From Ascarosepion bandense (lineage: Eukaryota > Mollusca > Cephalopoda > Sepiida > Sepiidae): a DNA stretch of 64,000 nucleotides. The translations under genes were made by a program, and so were the position numbers. The notes under the pieces are model-generated. The model did no database searches and was not told the origin of the DNA. It worked only from the letters and a program-made list of their open reading frames with translations. Positions 34,564 through 44,163 of this stretch are shown one piece after another (the stretch's first letter is position 1; every line of letters starts with the position of its first letter). The DNA lies in contig JBBBDQ010001186.1 in NCBI GenBank assembly GCA_037127315.1, forward strand, positions 740,001 to 804,000. The letters run 5' to 3'.

Positions 34564-34760
34564 TTAATAAGCTTTCTCACTAGATCATTTACGAATGGAT
34601 AATGAGTTCGATCCTCAATGGAAGACTCATACTTGAGATCTTGTGTCACATCTAAGCCGTGGGCACTTGGGCACTTGACGTTGTGTAACAGTTAGCAAGC
34701 ATGTCTAATTTACAACTGAGTAAATTGATTTCCACCCTCACTGGGTGCTCTATAGTTGTG
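34564..34760 (+). mobile_element. SINE-C fragments
   Basis: Two overlapping partial copies. GAGTTCGATCCTCAATGG and CTTGTGTCACATCTAAGCC lie in the first. AGCAAGCATGTCTAATTTAC with CCTCACTGGGTGCTC lies in the second. Confidence 0.6.
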
Positions 34761-35139
34761 CTACGCTTAATAAATACTAATTTAAATATTTATGACTCAA
34801 AATACACGATTTTACCAAAATAAGTAAAGTTTGTAGATGTACCATCGTATAATTCAATATTGTTATTTTAAAAAAGACGAACTCAATGTTAATGCTGAAC
34901 TTGTCAATCTGACTGGGGTAGAACGACCTTATTTGGTGGGAAACAAGTGACATAATAAGGAATAAAGGTTGACACCCAAAATGTCTCCAAATGTTGTACT
35001 GAGTAAAATATGTCATTGCAAATATTTCTTCATGAATATCAAAATTCCACAATATCCTTTACTTTTTCCAGCTTTTGGACCAACAACAGAAAAGTGAATT
35101 TCCTTAATTTGCTTTTTCATTTGAGTAATTCTAAAATAT
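34761..35139. other. Unassigned AT-rich
   Basis: A 91-codon minus-strand frame without recognised domain. Nothing else seen. Confidence 0.35.
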
Positions 35140-35790
35140 CACTCACTTAAGTACCGTACCTTATACACGTTTGGGCGACCATATCTTTGCTATTCATGAA
35201 GGACTAGACAGAATTTGAGTTTGAGTTTTGTTTAAGGGCATATCAACCTCTGTAGATTATTTAATGCCAAAAAGTTAGGGTTTTAAGATATTTTTTAATG
35301 TTCGGTTATAGTGAGAAGGTTGATTGAGTCAGATTTTGATAAAAAAAATTTTATTTTATTTTAGAAAACTGAAGTTGTCTTCTAGTTTTGTATTCAAAAA
35401 TGTGTTATGGAACTATTTTTTCCTTCAAAAATGTGTTATGGTAATAATTTTTTCCTTAAAAAAAAGTTTAATTTTATGTATATATTTCTATAAAAGTTTA
35501 TTTTTATACTTTCATAGGGTTTTGATCCAAGTTCGGGGGGTTTAACTATTTACCCATAGCGGGGACCCTAACAGGTGCTACCACTCTGTGTCAGGGTGAA
35601 TCTGGAAACAACCGCAATTAAGAGGTGGCTCCTCGAAATCTTGCTGTCGGGTGCAGTTATACCCAGGACCGACCAGACGGAAGACTTTTTCGCAGTAGAA
35701 TGCCGTTTCTTTATGCAGTAGACTGGTTGCCAGCAAAGGCTATAGGACACAGTCTGTCTTGATATTCCATCATAAATGGGGAAGAAGGGA
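35140..35790 (-). mobile_element. SINE-A interrupted by element D
   Basis: The 3' part of a SINE-A lies at 35140-35213 and its middle at 35671-35790 (GTAGACTGGTTGCCAGCAAA). The head is degraded. The two parts join correctly once element D and one target duplication are removed. Confidence 0.7.
35214..35670. mobile_element. Element D, copy 2, with target duplication
   Basis: Begins TTTGAGTTTGAGTTTTG and ends ATACCCAGGACC. It is bounded by GACTAGACAGAA (35202-35213) and GACCAGACGGAA (35671-35682), a 12-bp target duplication with two differences. No inverted terminal repeats or coding frame. Confidence 0.7.
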
Positions 35791-36089
35791 TGATTTTATA
35801 GCTTCTAAAATATAATATAAATAAACAAAAAGATGGTTCAAGTTGTAACCAATCTGATGGCCAGATTTCATTGCATAATTACTGAGCATTCCGAATTAAA
35901 CTATTCGTTGAATAGATTTTTTGGTACCCACTTCTTTAAAATGTTGTGCACTATCTTTAATCTATGTTTTATGATCTATGCATGAGGCTGGAATGAAAGT
36001 TTTGTCCGGTTTTATCGTGTATATTACAAATGAAGATATTAATTTTTATTGAAATATTTACTTGTTATAACCTCTATTGCTTTCTAGAA

Positions 36090-36545
36090 CCATGGTTCCC
36101 AACCCCGAAGTAAATTACCCCAGTAGGGTAATGAGCCCATATTTTGTGGGTAATGGATGTTTGGTTTGGGAAGAGGCAATCAGCTTATAATTTCACACTG
36201 TTTCCTTGGAATGAAGACCAAGAAACGTAGCAGATTCAACGTGGCAAACGATGCTAGAATAGCTCTTTCAGTCACAAAGCCAAAAATAAATAAACTGGCA
36301 CAGGCACAGACAATACAAGCTCAACACTCACATTAAGAATCACGGCTGGGTTACAGCTACTATACCTCTGATTATTATAGATTGGTACTATTGCATTGAA
36401 TAATTTCCATTAATTTTATCTGCTTTTGATGTATGAAAATATAATTACTTCTTTTCCTATATTACGGGTATTTGTTTATTGGAGTAATGGATAATAGTGA
36501 AATTGTATTTTGAGATAATCGCAGTAAAAAGGTTGGTAACCTATG
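36090..36545. mobile_element. hAT-type MITE
   Basis: Imperfect terminal inverted repeats CCATGGTTCCCAACC (36090-36104) and, on the other strand, CATAGGTTACCAACC (36531-36545). They are flanked by a perfect 8-bp duplication TTCTAGAA at 36082-36089 and 36546-36553. Eight-base duplications and such termini are the hallmark of hAT elements. It is 456 bp, with no transposase. Confidence 0.85.
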
Positions 36546-36715
36546 TTCTAGAAAATCATTCTATCGGTCAATAAGTTTAAAGAGCCATGTTTTCCTTTAA
36601 ATTCTTTAGGTGTTGAAACCATCATATATTCAGCCTCTTAGCCATCCAAATGGTTCTGTAGACCCAAGTCTATTTAGAAAGAGTAAGGTCAAGAGAACAT
36701 GAAGGATGAAGCGAT

Positions 36716-37450
36716 TGAATCCGATGATGAGAGCATTACCATCACTGCTCTCCCGGCCGTAGCAAACCTGATGAGCTACCGCTATGCCATACTCCATGGA
36801 ATCTCTGGTGGAAGACCTCTACAAGAGGTTGGATACAAGGAGTCTCCAGGGTTACGAACGCGTGCCAGCTGTTAACAGCTGGCTTGAGCAAGCAGCAACA
36901 TCGCTTGCAGGTTTCGATTTCCAGGAGGCAGTGAGGGTACAGCTAGGCTGTAAGGGCACGCCCACCCAACTATCTCAAGGGGGGGGGCGCAATGTCTCAA
37001 CCAACTGCAAATGCGGTGGCTCTGCTCACATGAGCTTGCCACATTGTCCAATCCTTCACGGCGTTCGGGTAAAGAGACACGATAACGTGGTCGCTCATGT
37101 TGAAAGGATCATAGCGAAATGGGGATTCATGATCCATCGTGAGCACAGGTTTCAAACATCTCACGGCCTACGTAAGCCTGATCTTACTATCGTAGGCAAG
37201 ATGGACATAATCTTGCTGGATGTACAAATCCGCTTTGACTCTGTTGTGAGTAATTGGAGTAGATAGACTAAACTATCGCCCGGTTCACACTCCACCCACG
37301 TCTATTGAACAGGTGTAGAGGCTCATCCCTTGTTTCCTGTTTAGGATGTGGTTTCCGGCTTTCTCTTTTCCAATCTTTTTACTCTTACGTAGCCCCCCGG
37401 CACATCAGTGGTGTTATCGCCTTGCTTGGGGTGATATGATTAAAAAAAAA
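36716..37450 (+). mobile_element. R2-clade LINE C-terminal fragment
   Basis: The open frame at 36784-37264 carries a FQEAVRVQLG-like segment and a CCHC zinc knuckle (CKCGGSAHMSLPHCPILHGVR). RHDNVVAHV and the start of a restriction-like endonuclease, RKPDLTIVGKMDIILLDVQI (PD..D..V-Q, catalytic acidic residues), follow. This order is diagnostic of R2-group LINEs. The endonuclease is cut off about 15 residues later and followed by a 3' UTR and tail CCTTGCTTGGGGTGATATGA plus A run. It interrupts the 270-bp repeat. Confidence 0.8.
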
Positions 37451-37757
37451 ATATATATTGTGTATGTTAAAAATTAATATATTGAAGTATATAGAAATAT
37501 TTAATCATCAATATAACATTAATTGCTTCCTAGAACCTCATTTTATCTATCAAGATTTTTATAAATGCCACAAATTCTTTAGGCTGTGAGAATAACACAT
37601 ATTCAACGTCTTCTCTTGATGTTAATTTTTGGCTATCCAAATGGTCCTGCAGGACCCTAAATAAGTGATAATTAGAAGTGGAAGGGTCAGGAAAATATGG
37701 AGGATGAAGCTATACTCTATTGTGTATGTCATAAATGAATATTTCAGTACATATAGT

Positions 37758-38204
37758 CGGATTTTCGTAAGATTTAATTGCAGAAAAAATCCGAACTTAT
37801 ACACATCTTTTCATGAGCCAATAAAAAAACATATATTTATAAAATTGGCGAATTGAAAACTTCTTTTTAAAAAACAGTCAGATCAATAAGTTTTGCAATG
37901 TGCTGATGTTCACAACCACTTATTTACTGACCAATCAGGAGCAAGAAAAAATCTTAAAGTTAACCGAATTCAATTTTCCACAATAGTATATATACGCATA
38001 ATTCTTGCCTTTCTATTCGCAAAGAAACTAGGGTCGGCACACCGGAAGTTCCACTTCAGGTCGAGCTTTATTTTCTTACTCTCTCACATTTTTCCCTTTC
38101 CTCACTGACTTGTCAACAAACAAAAGAAAAAAGAACAAAGACCTTATATCCATTTTCATTTAATACTCAGGGCAAACATTTAACAGCGACCTTTGTTTTT
38201 CTTC
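37758..38204. other. Unassigned
   Basis: Short frames only; no recognised repeat. Confidence 0.35.
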
Positions 38205-38700
38205 TTTGGGCACCTCGGTGTGGTATAATGGTTAGCAAACTCATCTCGCTAAAATCATTATAACTGAATAGTGAGTTCGATTCTCACTGGGTATTTTTTT
38301 TAATCGTATCACCCCGAGCAAGGCGGTAACGCCACTGATGTGCAGGGGGCTACGTAATAGTGAAAAGATTGGAAAAGAGAAAGCCGGAAACCACATCCTA
38401 AACAGGGAACAAGGGATGAGCCTCTTAATCTGTTCAATAGACGTGGGTGGAGTGTGAACCGGGCGATAGATAGATCTATCTACTCCAATTGAAAAAAAAA
38501 GAGAGAGAGAAGATTGGAAAAGAGAAAGCCGGAAACCACATCCTAAACAGGAAACAAGGGATGAGCCTCTTAACCTGTTCAATAGGCGTGGGTGGAGTGT
38601 GAACCGGGCGATAGATAGATCTATCTACTCCAATTGATCTATCTACTCCAATTATCCCCTACTTTTGGTCCTGTGTCACGTCTAAGCTACGCTTAGAAAA
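38205..38700 (+). mobile_element. SINE-C interrupted by an R2-tail dimer
   Basis: The SINE-C head (GTGTGGTATAATGGTTAGCA, then GAGTTCGATTCTCACTGGGT) ends at about 38294. It resumes at about 38657 with TACTTTTGGTCCTGTGTCAC and CTACGCTTAGAAAATCACC. The R2-type tail dimer lies between. Confidence 0.7.
38297..38655 (-). mobile_element. R2-type LINE 3' tail dimer
   Basis: Same arrangement as 34165-34490: one full tail (38297-38498) and a partial unit (about 38510-38632), each with GGCTTTCTCTTTTCC and CGCCCGGTTCACACTCCAC on the minus strand. Confidence 0.75.
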
Positions 38701-39154
38701 TCACCCTTCTCCAGGTTTGAGGGTTGGGCGCAGGGCTAACAACCCTATCCCATAAAAAACAGTTTGTTACGGAAACAGCAAAAACGCTGCCCTACACACC
38801 ATTGGGTGAAACGGAAAAGTTTTTTTGTTGTTGTTTTTGTTCACGCAAGAAAGACATTATACACAATAGCGATACTATTTTGTATTTTCTTTACAAAAGA
38901 AGAATTTTGTCTGACCTTAAAAACTGAACTCTTAAAACACACATTCACAAGAAAACTTTATACAGAACTTTCCAACATATGTGCCATTACAAAACAACAA
39001 AATTTGATGTCATTCTAGTGTTGAATAAATTTACACTTTTTTATACAAACGGCACTTTTTTGTCTTTTGTGCAACATTCTGATATTTCTAAATGTGTGGA
39101 AAGTTGGGGCTCAATTACGTTTGACAAGGCCATTTCACAAACATTGACTAAAAT
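38701..39154. other. Unassigned
   Basis: Two short frames without recognised domains. Confidence 0.35.
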
Positions 39155-39730
39155 ATAAAAATATTTAATCATCAATATAACCTCCATTGCTTCTTAGAAC
39201 CTCATTCTATCCGTCAACAAGTTAATAGATGCCACGGTTGTAAAATATTTTTGGTTTTAAGACCAACATATATTCAGCATTTTCTCTTGATGTTAACCTT
39301 TGTCCATGCAAATGCTCGTGCAGACCTCTAAACAAGTGATAATTAGGAGAAACAAAGAAAAGAGAATATGGAGGATGAAGCAATCTTTTATTGTGCATGT
39401 TACAAAGGAATATTCTGAGGCATACATAAATATTTAATCATTAATATAACATTGCTTCCTAGAACATCATTCTATCCGTGAACATTTTTATAGATGTTTT
39501 AGAATTCTTTAGATTTTGAGACCAACACATATTCAACTACTTGTATTGATGTTAACCGTTGGCCATCCAAATGGTTCTGGAGACCCCTAAACAAGTGAAT
39601 TATCACTTATTTAAGGGTATAATTTGCAGACCTTGTTTCTAATTATAGAAAGAGCTTGGTTTGCAGATTATATTTGCTGTATTTTATTGTGTATCTTAAA
39701 AATGAAGATTCCGATGCTTATATTAATATT

Positions 39731-40557
39731 TAAACATCAGTTGTGTTTTTGGTATCAGTTGAGATGAACACAAGAGTAAAGTTCTGGACCATGTTATGAA
39801 TAATATTCTTAAAATCAGTTGAGATGAACAACAAGAGTAAGTTCTGGACCATGTTATGAATAATATTCTTAAAATCTGAAAGAAAAAATACAGATTACTA
39901 AATAACTTATAAAGAAGCAATTCTTGAATAAATTTCATTCGCCATTTTCCTCTCAAAAATCTGATAATTTTTTTGCTTCACCCTGAACGTCTTTACAAAA
40001 AAAATTTCCCAAGGAATTATTTTTGTCTTCATTTAAATGATTTTCTAAAGATTTCATTGGATTCAATGCATTCGGTGTAGATTTATCAAAATATTAAACT
40101 TTTTATTCACCAGGTTAAAATTAAAATATATCCACAAAAATTAGTTTTGGTTAAAACACGCCAAAAATATCTGCGATCACTCAAAAAAACAAATAAGACT
40201 TTATCTTTATAAAAATAAAATAACAGGCACCCAAAATATGATGAAGCTAAAAACGAGTTACAAAATTAATAAATATTTATATGTTATGAAGAATTATTCA
40301 TTCGGCTGCCTACGTGATTCAAAATACTAAAGGAGGCAAAGCGAATGTCCATCTTTTGTATTGTTTTGTTTTTGTGTTTTTTGGCAAAGCCTGTATTTTG
40401 AAGCTAGAATAGCAAACTGAATTTCTGCTAGATATTTGCAATATCTATATGACATTCATATATTGTACAGATATATTTTTATGACTTTTAAACGAAATTT
40501 TTATGCAGATGACAAGGGAGAATGAAAGCCGTGGCTGTATCAAATTAATATAGCTAT
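39731..40557. other. Unassigned, about 0.8 kb AT-rich
   Basis: Contains two tandem copies of a roughly 62-bp segment at 39753-39876 (CAGTTGAGATGAACA, then GTTCTGGACCATGTTATGAA). Nothing else recognised. Confidence 0.4.
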
Positions 40558-40735
40558 ACACTACCGGCCATAATTATTAGGCCACCCCAGTTTTTAAAAA
40601 AATGATGTATTTCATACTATTTTTAATATTTATTACCAAGTGGATAATTCTAAATGAAAATAGAATGGTTCATTTGTTATTTTTACTTTGCAAAATTTTA
40701 AAAGACAAATAGCGACAATTTACCCATCGCACCCT
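40558..40735 (+). mobile_element. Tc1/mariner-type MITE, left half
   Basis: Starts ACTACCGGCCATAATTATTA and continues ATGATGTATTTCATACTATT. Matches the left half of the adjacent full copy. Confidence 0.7.
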
Positions 40736-40748
40736 GTAGATTTTATAA

Positions 40749-40788
<40 letters not shown>

Positions 40789-40792
<4 letters not shown>

Positions 40793-41164
40793 TACCAGCC
40801 ATAATTATTAGGCCACCCCAGTTTTTTAAATAAATGATGTATTTCATACTATTTTTAATATTTATTGCCAAGTGGATAATTCTAAATGAAAATTAAATGA
40901 CTCTTTTGTTATTATTATTTTGCAAAATTTTACAAGGCAGCCAGGAAGCTTTTGCTTCGGCCAGCCAATAAGGAGAAGGGGAAGAGAGCACAAAAGTTGG
41001 ACACCAGAACAATTCATTTGATGCACTTGTTATTGTGCAATATTAACAAAAGAACAATTCTATTTTCATCTAGAATTATCCAGTTGGTAATAAATACTAA
41101 AAATAGTATGAAATACATCATTTTTTTTAAACTGAGGTAGCCTAATAATTATGCCTGGTAGTGT
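40789..41164. mobile_element. Tc1/mariner-type MITE, copy 2
   Basis: Left terminus ACTACCAGCCATAATTATTA and right terminus TAATAATTATGCCTGGTAGT form inverted repeats. The subterminal inverted homology extends about 130 bp. It lies against a TA tract. Same family as 16372-16737. Confidence 0.8.
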
Positions 41165-41251
41165 ATATACACATGAAATTTATAAAAAAATTGCTTTCTA
41201 TCTACCCATACACTGCAGATTTAAAATTGTGCACATTCATGAATATCCTTG

Positions 41252-41255
<4 letters not shown>

Positions 41256-41309
<54 letters not shown>

Positions 41310-42089
41310 GTCTTTTCACGAGAAACTTTCAGGCAAATATTATGCATAATAATATGGATCCAAAATGCAGGTTTTGTGATAAACACCAAGAAACAATAGA
41401 CCACCTAATCTCAGGCTGTTCTGTGCTTGCCCCAAACGAATATAAAAATCGCCACGATAGAGTTGGGCAATATTTACATTGGACAATGTGCAAACATTAT
41501 GGAAAAGCTGTAAACAAACACTGGTATGAACATCATCCAGCACCGGTTACAGAAATAGAAGATGTAACCATTCTATGGGATTACACCATCTACACAGACA
41601 GAAAAATTGAAGCAAACAGGCCAGACATTATTGTTAAAAACCAGAAGGAGAAAACTTGTCTATTAATTGATATGGCTTGTCCAGCGGATTGTAACATAGC
41701 AATCAAGGAATTTGAAAAACTGTCAAAATATAAAGACCTGGAAATTGAAATAGAAAAAATGTGGAAATTGAAAACAAGAGTTGTGCCAGTGATAGTAGGT
41801 GCACTTGGAATGATAAAAAATGGAACAAAACAACACATTGAAAGAATCCCTGGAAACCCCTGCTTAAGAGACATACAAAAAATTGTTTTATTAAGTACAG
41901 CCCACACACTAAGGAAAACTTTATCTATGTAATGCTGAGGATGATAGGGAAGATAGAAAAACATGAAATGGAGCCATAACAACACGCCACTACCTGCCTT
42001 AGGTCTCCCAGCAGACTTGGTTGGTAGTGAGACCAAAGCAGAAATCGAAATATGATGAAAAATGACATAATAATAATAATAATAATAAA
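41256..42089 (+). mobile_element. R4/Dong-clade LINE 3' end in a TAA array
   Basis: An (ATA)n array (41256-41308) runs straight into coding sequence: TRNFQANIMHNNMDPKCRFCDKHQETIDHLISGC (zinc knuckle), NRHDRVGQYLHW, then the restriction-like endonuclease RPDIIVKNQKEKTCLLIDMACP and TRVVPVIVGALGMI. The frame is intact to 41932. The 3' UTR then ends in (TAA)n at 42066-42089. The order and TAA flanks fit the R4/Dong clade, which is known to insert in TAA repeats. Endonuclease key residues PD..D..K-type appear present. Confidence 0.85.
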
Positions 42090-42104
42090 GGAAATATGTA
42101 TACA

Positions 42105-42735
42105 TATATAAATCTACCATCCACCCGTGCATTGAATACTTCTGCCATATCTGGTCGGTTGCTCCTGCTATCCACCTAGGGGTCCTTGAAAAAATCCAAC
42201 GAAAATCTCTAATGTGATCGATCCCGACTTGGCAGCTCAGATACAGTCACTTTCTCACCGGCGCAATGTGGCTTTCCTGTGTCTCTTCTACAAATACTTT
42301 CACGGCTTCTGCTCCGATGAATTTAGCTCACTGGTGCCTCCTATATATGAATTTACTCGAGCCACAAGATTAGCAACTAGGTCCCTTTTACTGTGAAACT
42401 AATAAAATGTAAACGCAAATTCTACTCCAACAGCTTCTTTTCTCGCACTCCCCGCCTGTGGAATTCCTTTCCATTTACTTGCTTCCCCAACAGAAACAAT
42501 CTCCAAGAATTTAAATGTAAAGTCAATAGTCATCTCCTATCTCACTAACCTGCTTCTTCTCTCTCGTGCTCCTTTCTCCTTTCACTTCACTTTCATCAGT
42601 ATTCTCAACCTTCTCTTACCCACATCCTGACACTCCCTGTAACCTGTCACTCTTTCTCATAAATTTCCTTCTATATAACCCCTTGCACAACAGTTGCAAT
42701 AAATACTCTGCTTGAGGCGATATGATTATTAAAAA
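42105..42735 (+). mobile_element. Jockey/CR1-like LINE 3' fragment
   Basis: IYKSTIHPCIEYFCHIW (frame-broken), IDPDLAAQIQSLSHRRNVA, LFYKYFHGFCSDEF, RATRLATRS, FFSRTPRLWNSFP-like; then 3' UTR and tail CTTGAGGCGATATGATTA plus A run. Abuts a GATA array. Confidence 0.8.
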
Positions 42736-42738
42736 AAA

Positions 42739-42766
42739 GATAGATAGATAGATAATGAACAGCCTG

Positions 42767-42820
<54 letters not shown>
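42739..42820 (-). repeat. GATA array with AATGAACAGCCTGAG spacer
   Basis: Short version of the composite arrays, sandwiched between two LINE 3' ends. Confidence 0.93.
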
Positions 42821-42825
42821 CCCAA

Positions 42826-43075
42826 CAGCTACAATCTCCAGGAGTTTAAATGTAGTCAATAGTCATCACCTATCTCACTAACCTGCATCCTCTCTCTCTC
42901 TCTCATGCTCTTTTCTCTGTCCACTCTACTCTCATCAGTATTCTCACCCTTCTCTTGCCCACTTTCTGACACCTCCTATAACCTGTCACTCATTCTCATA
43001 ACTTTCCTCTTATGTAACCCCATGCACAACAGTGGCATTAAAATGCCTTACTTGGGGCGATAAGATTATAAAAAT
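42826..43075 (+). mobile_element. Jockey/CR1-like LINE 3' UTR copy
   Basis: Begins CCCAACAGCTACAATCTCCA, equivalent to codons near the ORF end of the neighbouring copy, and runs to CTTACTTGGGGCGATAAGAT. A second copy of the same 3' end. Confidence 0.75.
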
Positions 43076-43182
43076 ATATATATTATATATTTCTGGAGAA
43101 GAAAATTTTAATATATATAAATATATATATTATATATTTCTGGAGAAGAAAATTTTAAAAACAGTTTCCACTTCTGCTATAT
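43076..43182. repeat. Two AT-rich direct repeats
   Basis: TTCTGGAGAAGAAAATTTTA occurs twice about 47 bp apart among TA tracts. Confidence 0.6.
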
Positions 43183-43413
43183 GCGTGACTCTTCAGAAAT
43201 GAATTGAGTTCTCTCGGCGTGTGTAAACACTGCTTATATACAACACGTTAAAATTTCCCTTCTCTAATTCCATGCGTCGATGGCTTAGGGAGTAGCGACT
43301 CCGACTGACACCAAATCGGTCGAGTTTCGATCCCGGCCAGAAGCCAGTGGATGCGTCTAACCCCACTGATGAGCTGTGATACAGCGAAACAGGCTTGTAT
43401 GTGGATGACTAAT
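43183..43413 (+). mobile_element. SINE-B (tRNA-derived), copy 2
   Basis: tRNA-like head CGATGGCTTAGGGAGTAGCG (box A side) and GTCGAGTTTCGATCCCGG (box B) at about 43272-43337. About 90 bp of shared leader lies upstream. The 3' part contains a hammerhead-like motif, annotated separately. Confidence 0.78.
43361..43404 (+). ncRNA. Hammerhead-like motif inside SINE-B
   Basis: Type I order. CCCCA (43361-43365) pairs 4 of 5 with TGTGG (43400-43404) as stem I. CTGATGA is at 43366-43372. Stem II GCTGT/ACAGC with loop GAT is at 43373-43385, and GAAA at 43386-43389. Stem III is very short (C with G, plus A with T), and GTA (43397-43399) is the cleavage triplet. All invariant core bases are present; stem III is minimal. 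Confidence 0.55.
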
Positions 43414-43555
43414 ATATATCTTCAGTAATGACTAATATATATATATATTAGTCATTATATATATATATAATATTATATTATATACATATAATAATATAAT
43501 ATATATATAGTAATAGTTGTTACAATTCATAGTATCACTACACAAAATTCATAGC

Positions 43556-43623
43556 ATCACTACACAAACATTTTCGCGTTTCGAAGCTAATCATGCATTC
43601 TGGTTGCTCCTTCTTCGGGTGAT
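43556..43623 (-). ncRNA. Degenerate hammerhead motif, PLE-associated
   Basis: Relative of 46493-46549. Stem I ATCAC/GTGAT has five pairs. Box I reads CCGAAGA (T to C at its second base), at 43618-43612. Stem II is degraded. GAAA is at 43582-43579, and GTA is the cleavage triplet. The cleavage-side sequence is duplicated next to it (ATCACTACACAAA twice). Confidence 0.5.
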
Positions 43624-44096
43624 CAGGTTGGTATGAACATTATCTGATGGAAAAGACCGTTTATTTGTGGTGGATTTGTTTTTTTAAGTGAAAGTGGGGT
43701 TGGGGCGTGATTTGGATTCTGTTGACCTTATTAGAGTCTTAGGCTTAGGGTTATGTCGGAGAGGTGTTAGGTGTTTGTCGGGGGGGGGGGGGGCGACTTA
43801 GTTCAGGATAGGTGTTCCTATTTATCTTGTCTAGATGTAGCTTGGTGGCGTCGTGGGTGTTGTTATTTGGTTTAGGGGTGGGTATGTGTTGTTTTGTTTT
43901 GGGGCTGGTCACTTCTTCGGTTTAATTTTGGTTATTTTGTATTGGGGCATGTGTTTTTTTTGTTTGTTTTTTGTTTTTGTTTTTTGTTTTTTTTACCGTG
44001 TCGATATTTTATTTTATTTTTCTACTATTTTCAGGTAGCTGGACTTATTGGTCAAAAACAACAGGTCAAATAACCTACGTGTTCTACAACTTTGTT
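43624..44096 (-). mobile_element. PLE 3' region, decayed
   Basis: Plus strand is G/T-rich (the minus strand A/C-rich), the same asymmetry as the other PLE 3' regions, and it sits upstream of the hammerhead on the minus strand. Includes a run of 13 G at about 43780-43792. Open frames here are spurious. Confidence 0.4.
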
Positions 44097-44097
44097 A

Positions 44098-44154
<57 letters not shown>
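44097..44154. repeat. (TA)n microsatellite
   Basis: TA array directly before an R4/Dong relic. Confidence 0.95.
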
Positions 44155-44158
<4 letters not shown>

Positions 44159-44163
44159 GTAAT

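Larger units (their letters stand above)
35985..39730 (+). repeat. About 270-bp repeat, four interrupted units
   Basis: Units at about 35985-36715 (carrying the hAT insertion), 37457-37757, 39155-39425 and 39425-39730 share ATTGTGTATGTTAAAAAT-like, TTGCTTCCTAGAAC, TTCTTTAGGT, CATATTCA and CCATCCAAATGGTTCTG landmarks. The last two are directly adjacent. Class unknown: satellite-like or a duplicated dispersed element. Confidence 0.65.

Noticed and set aside
43780..43792. G-quadruplex from a run of 13 G
   Set aside because: A single homopolymer run in a G/T-rich PLE region. It may be an assembly or slippage effect and there is no independent support.
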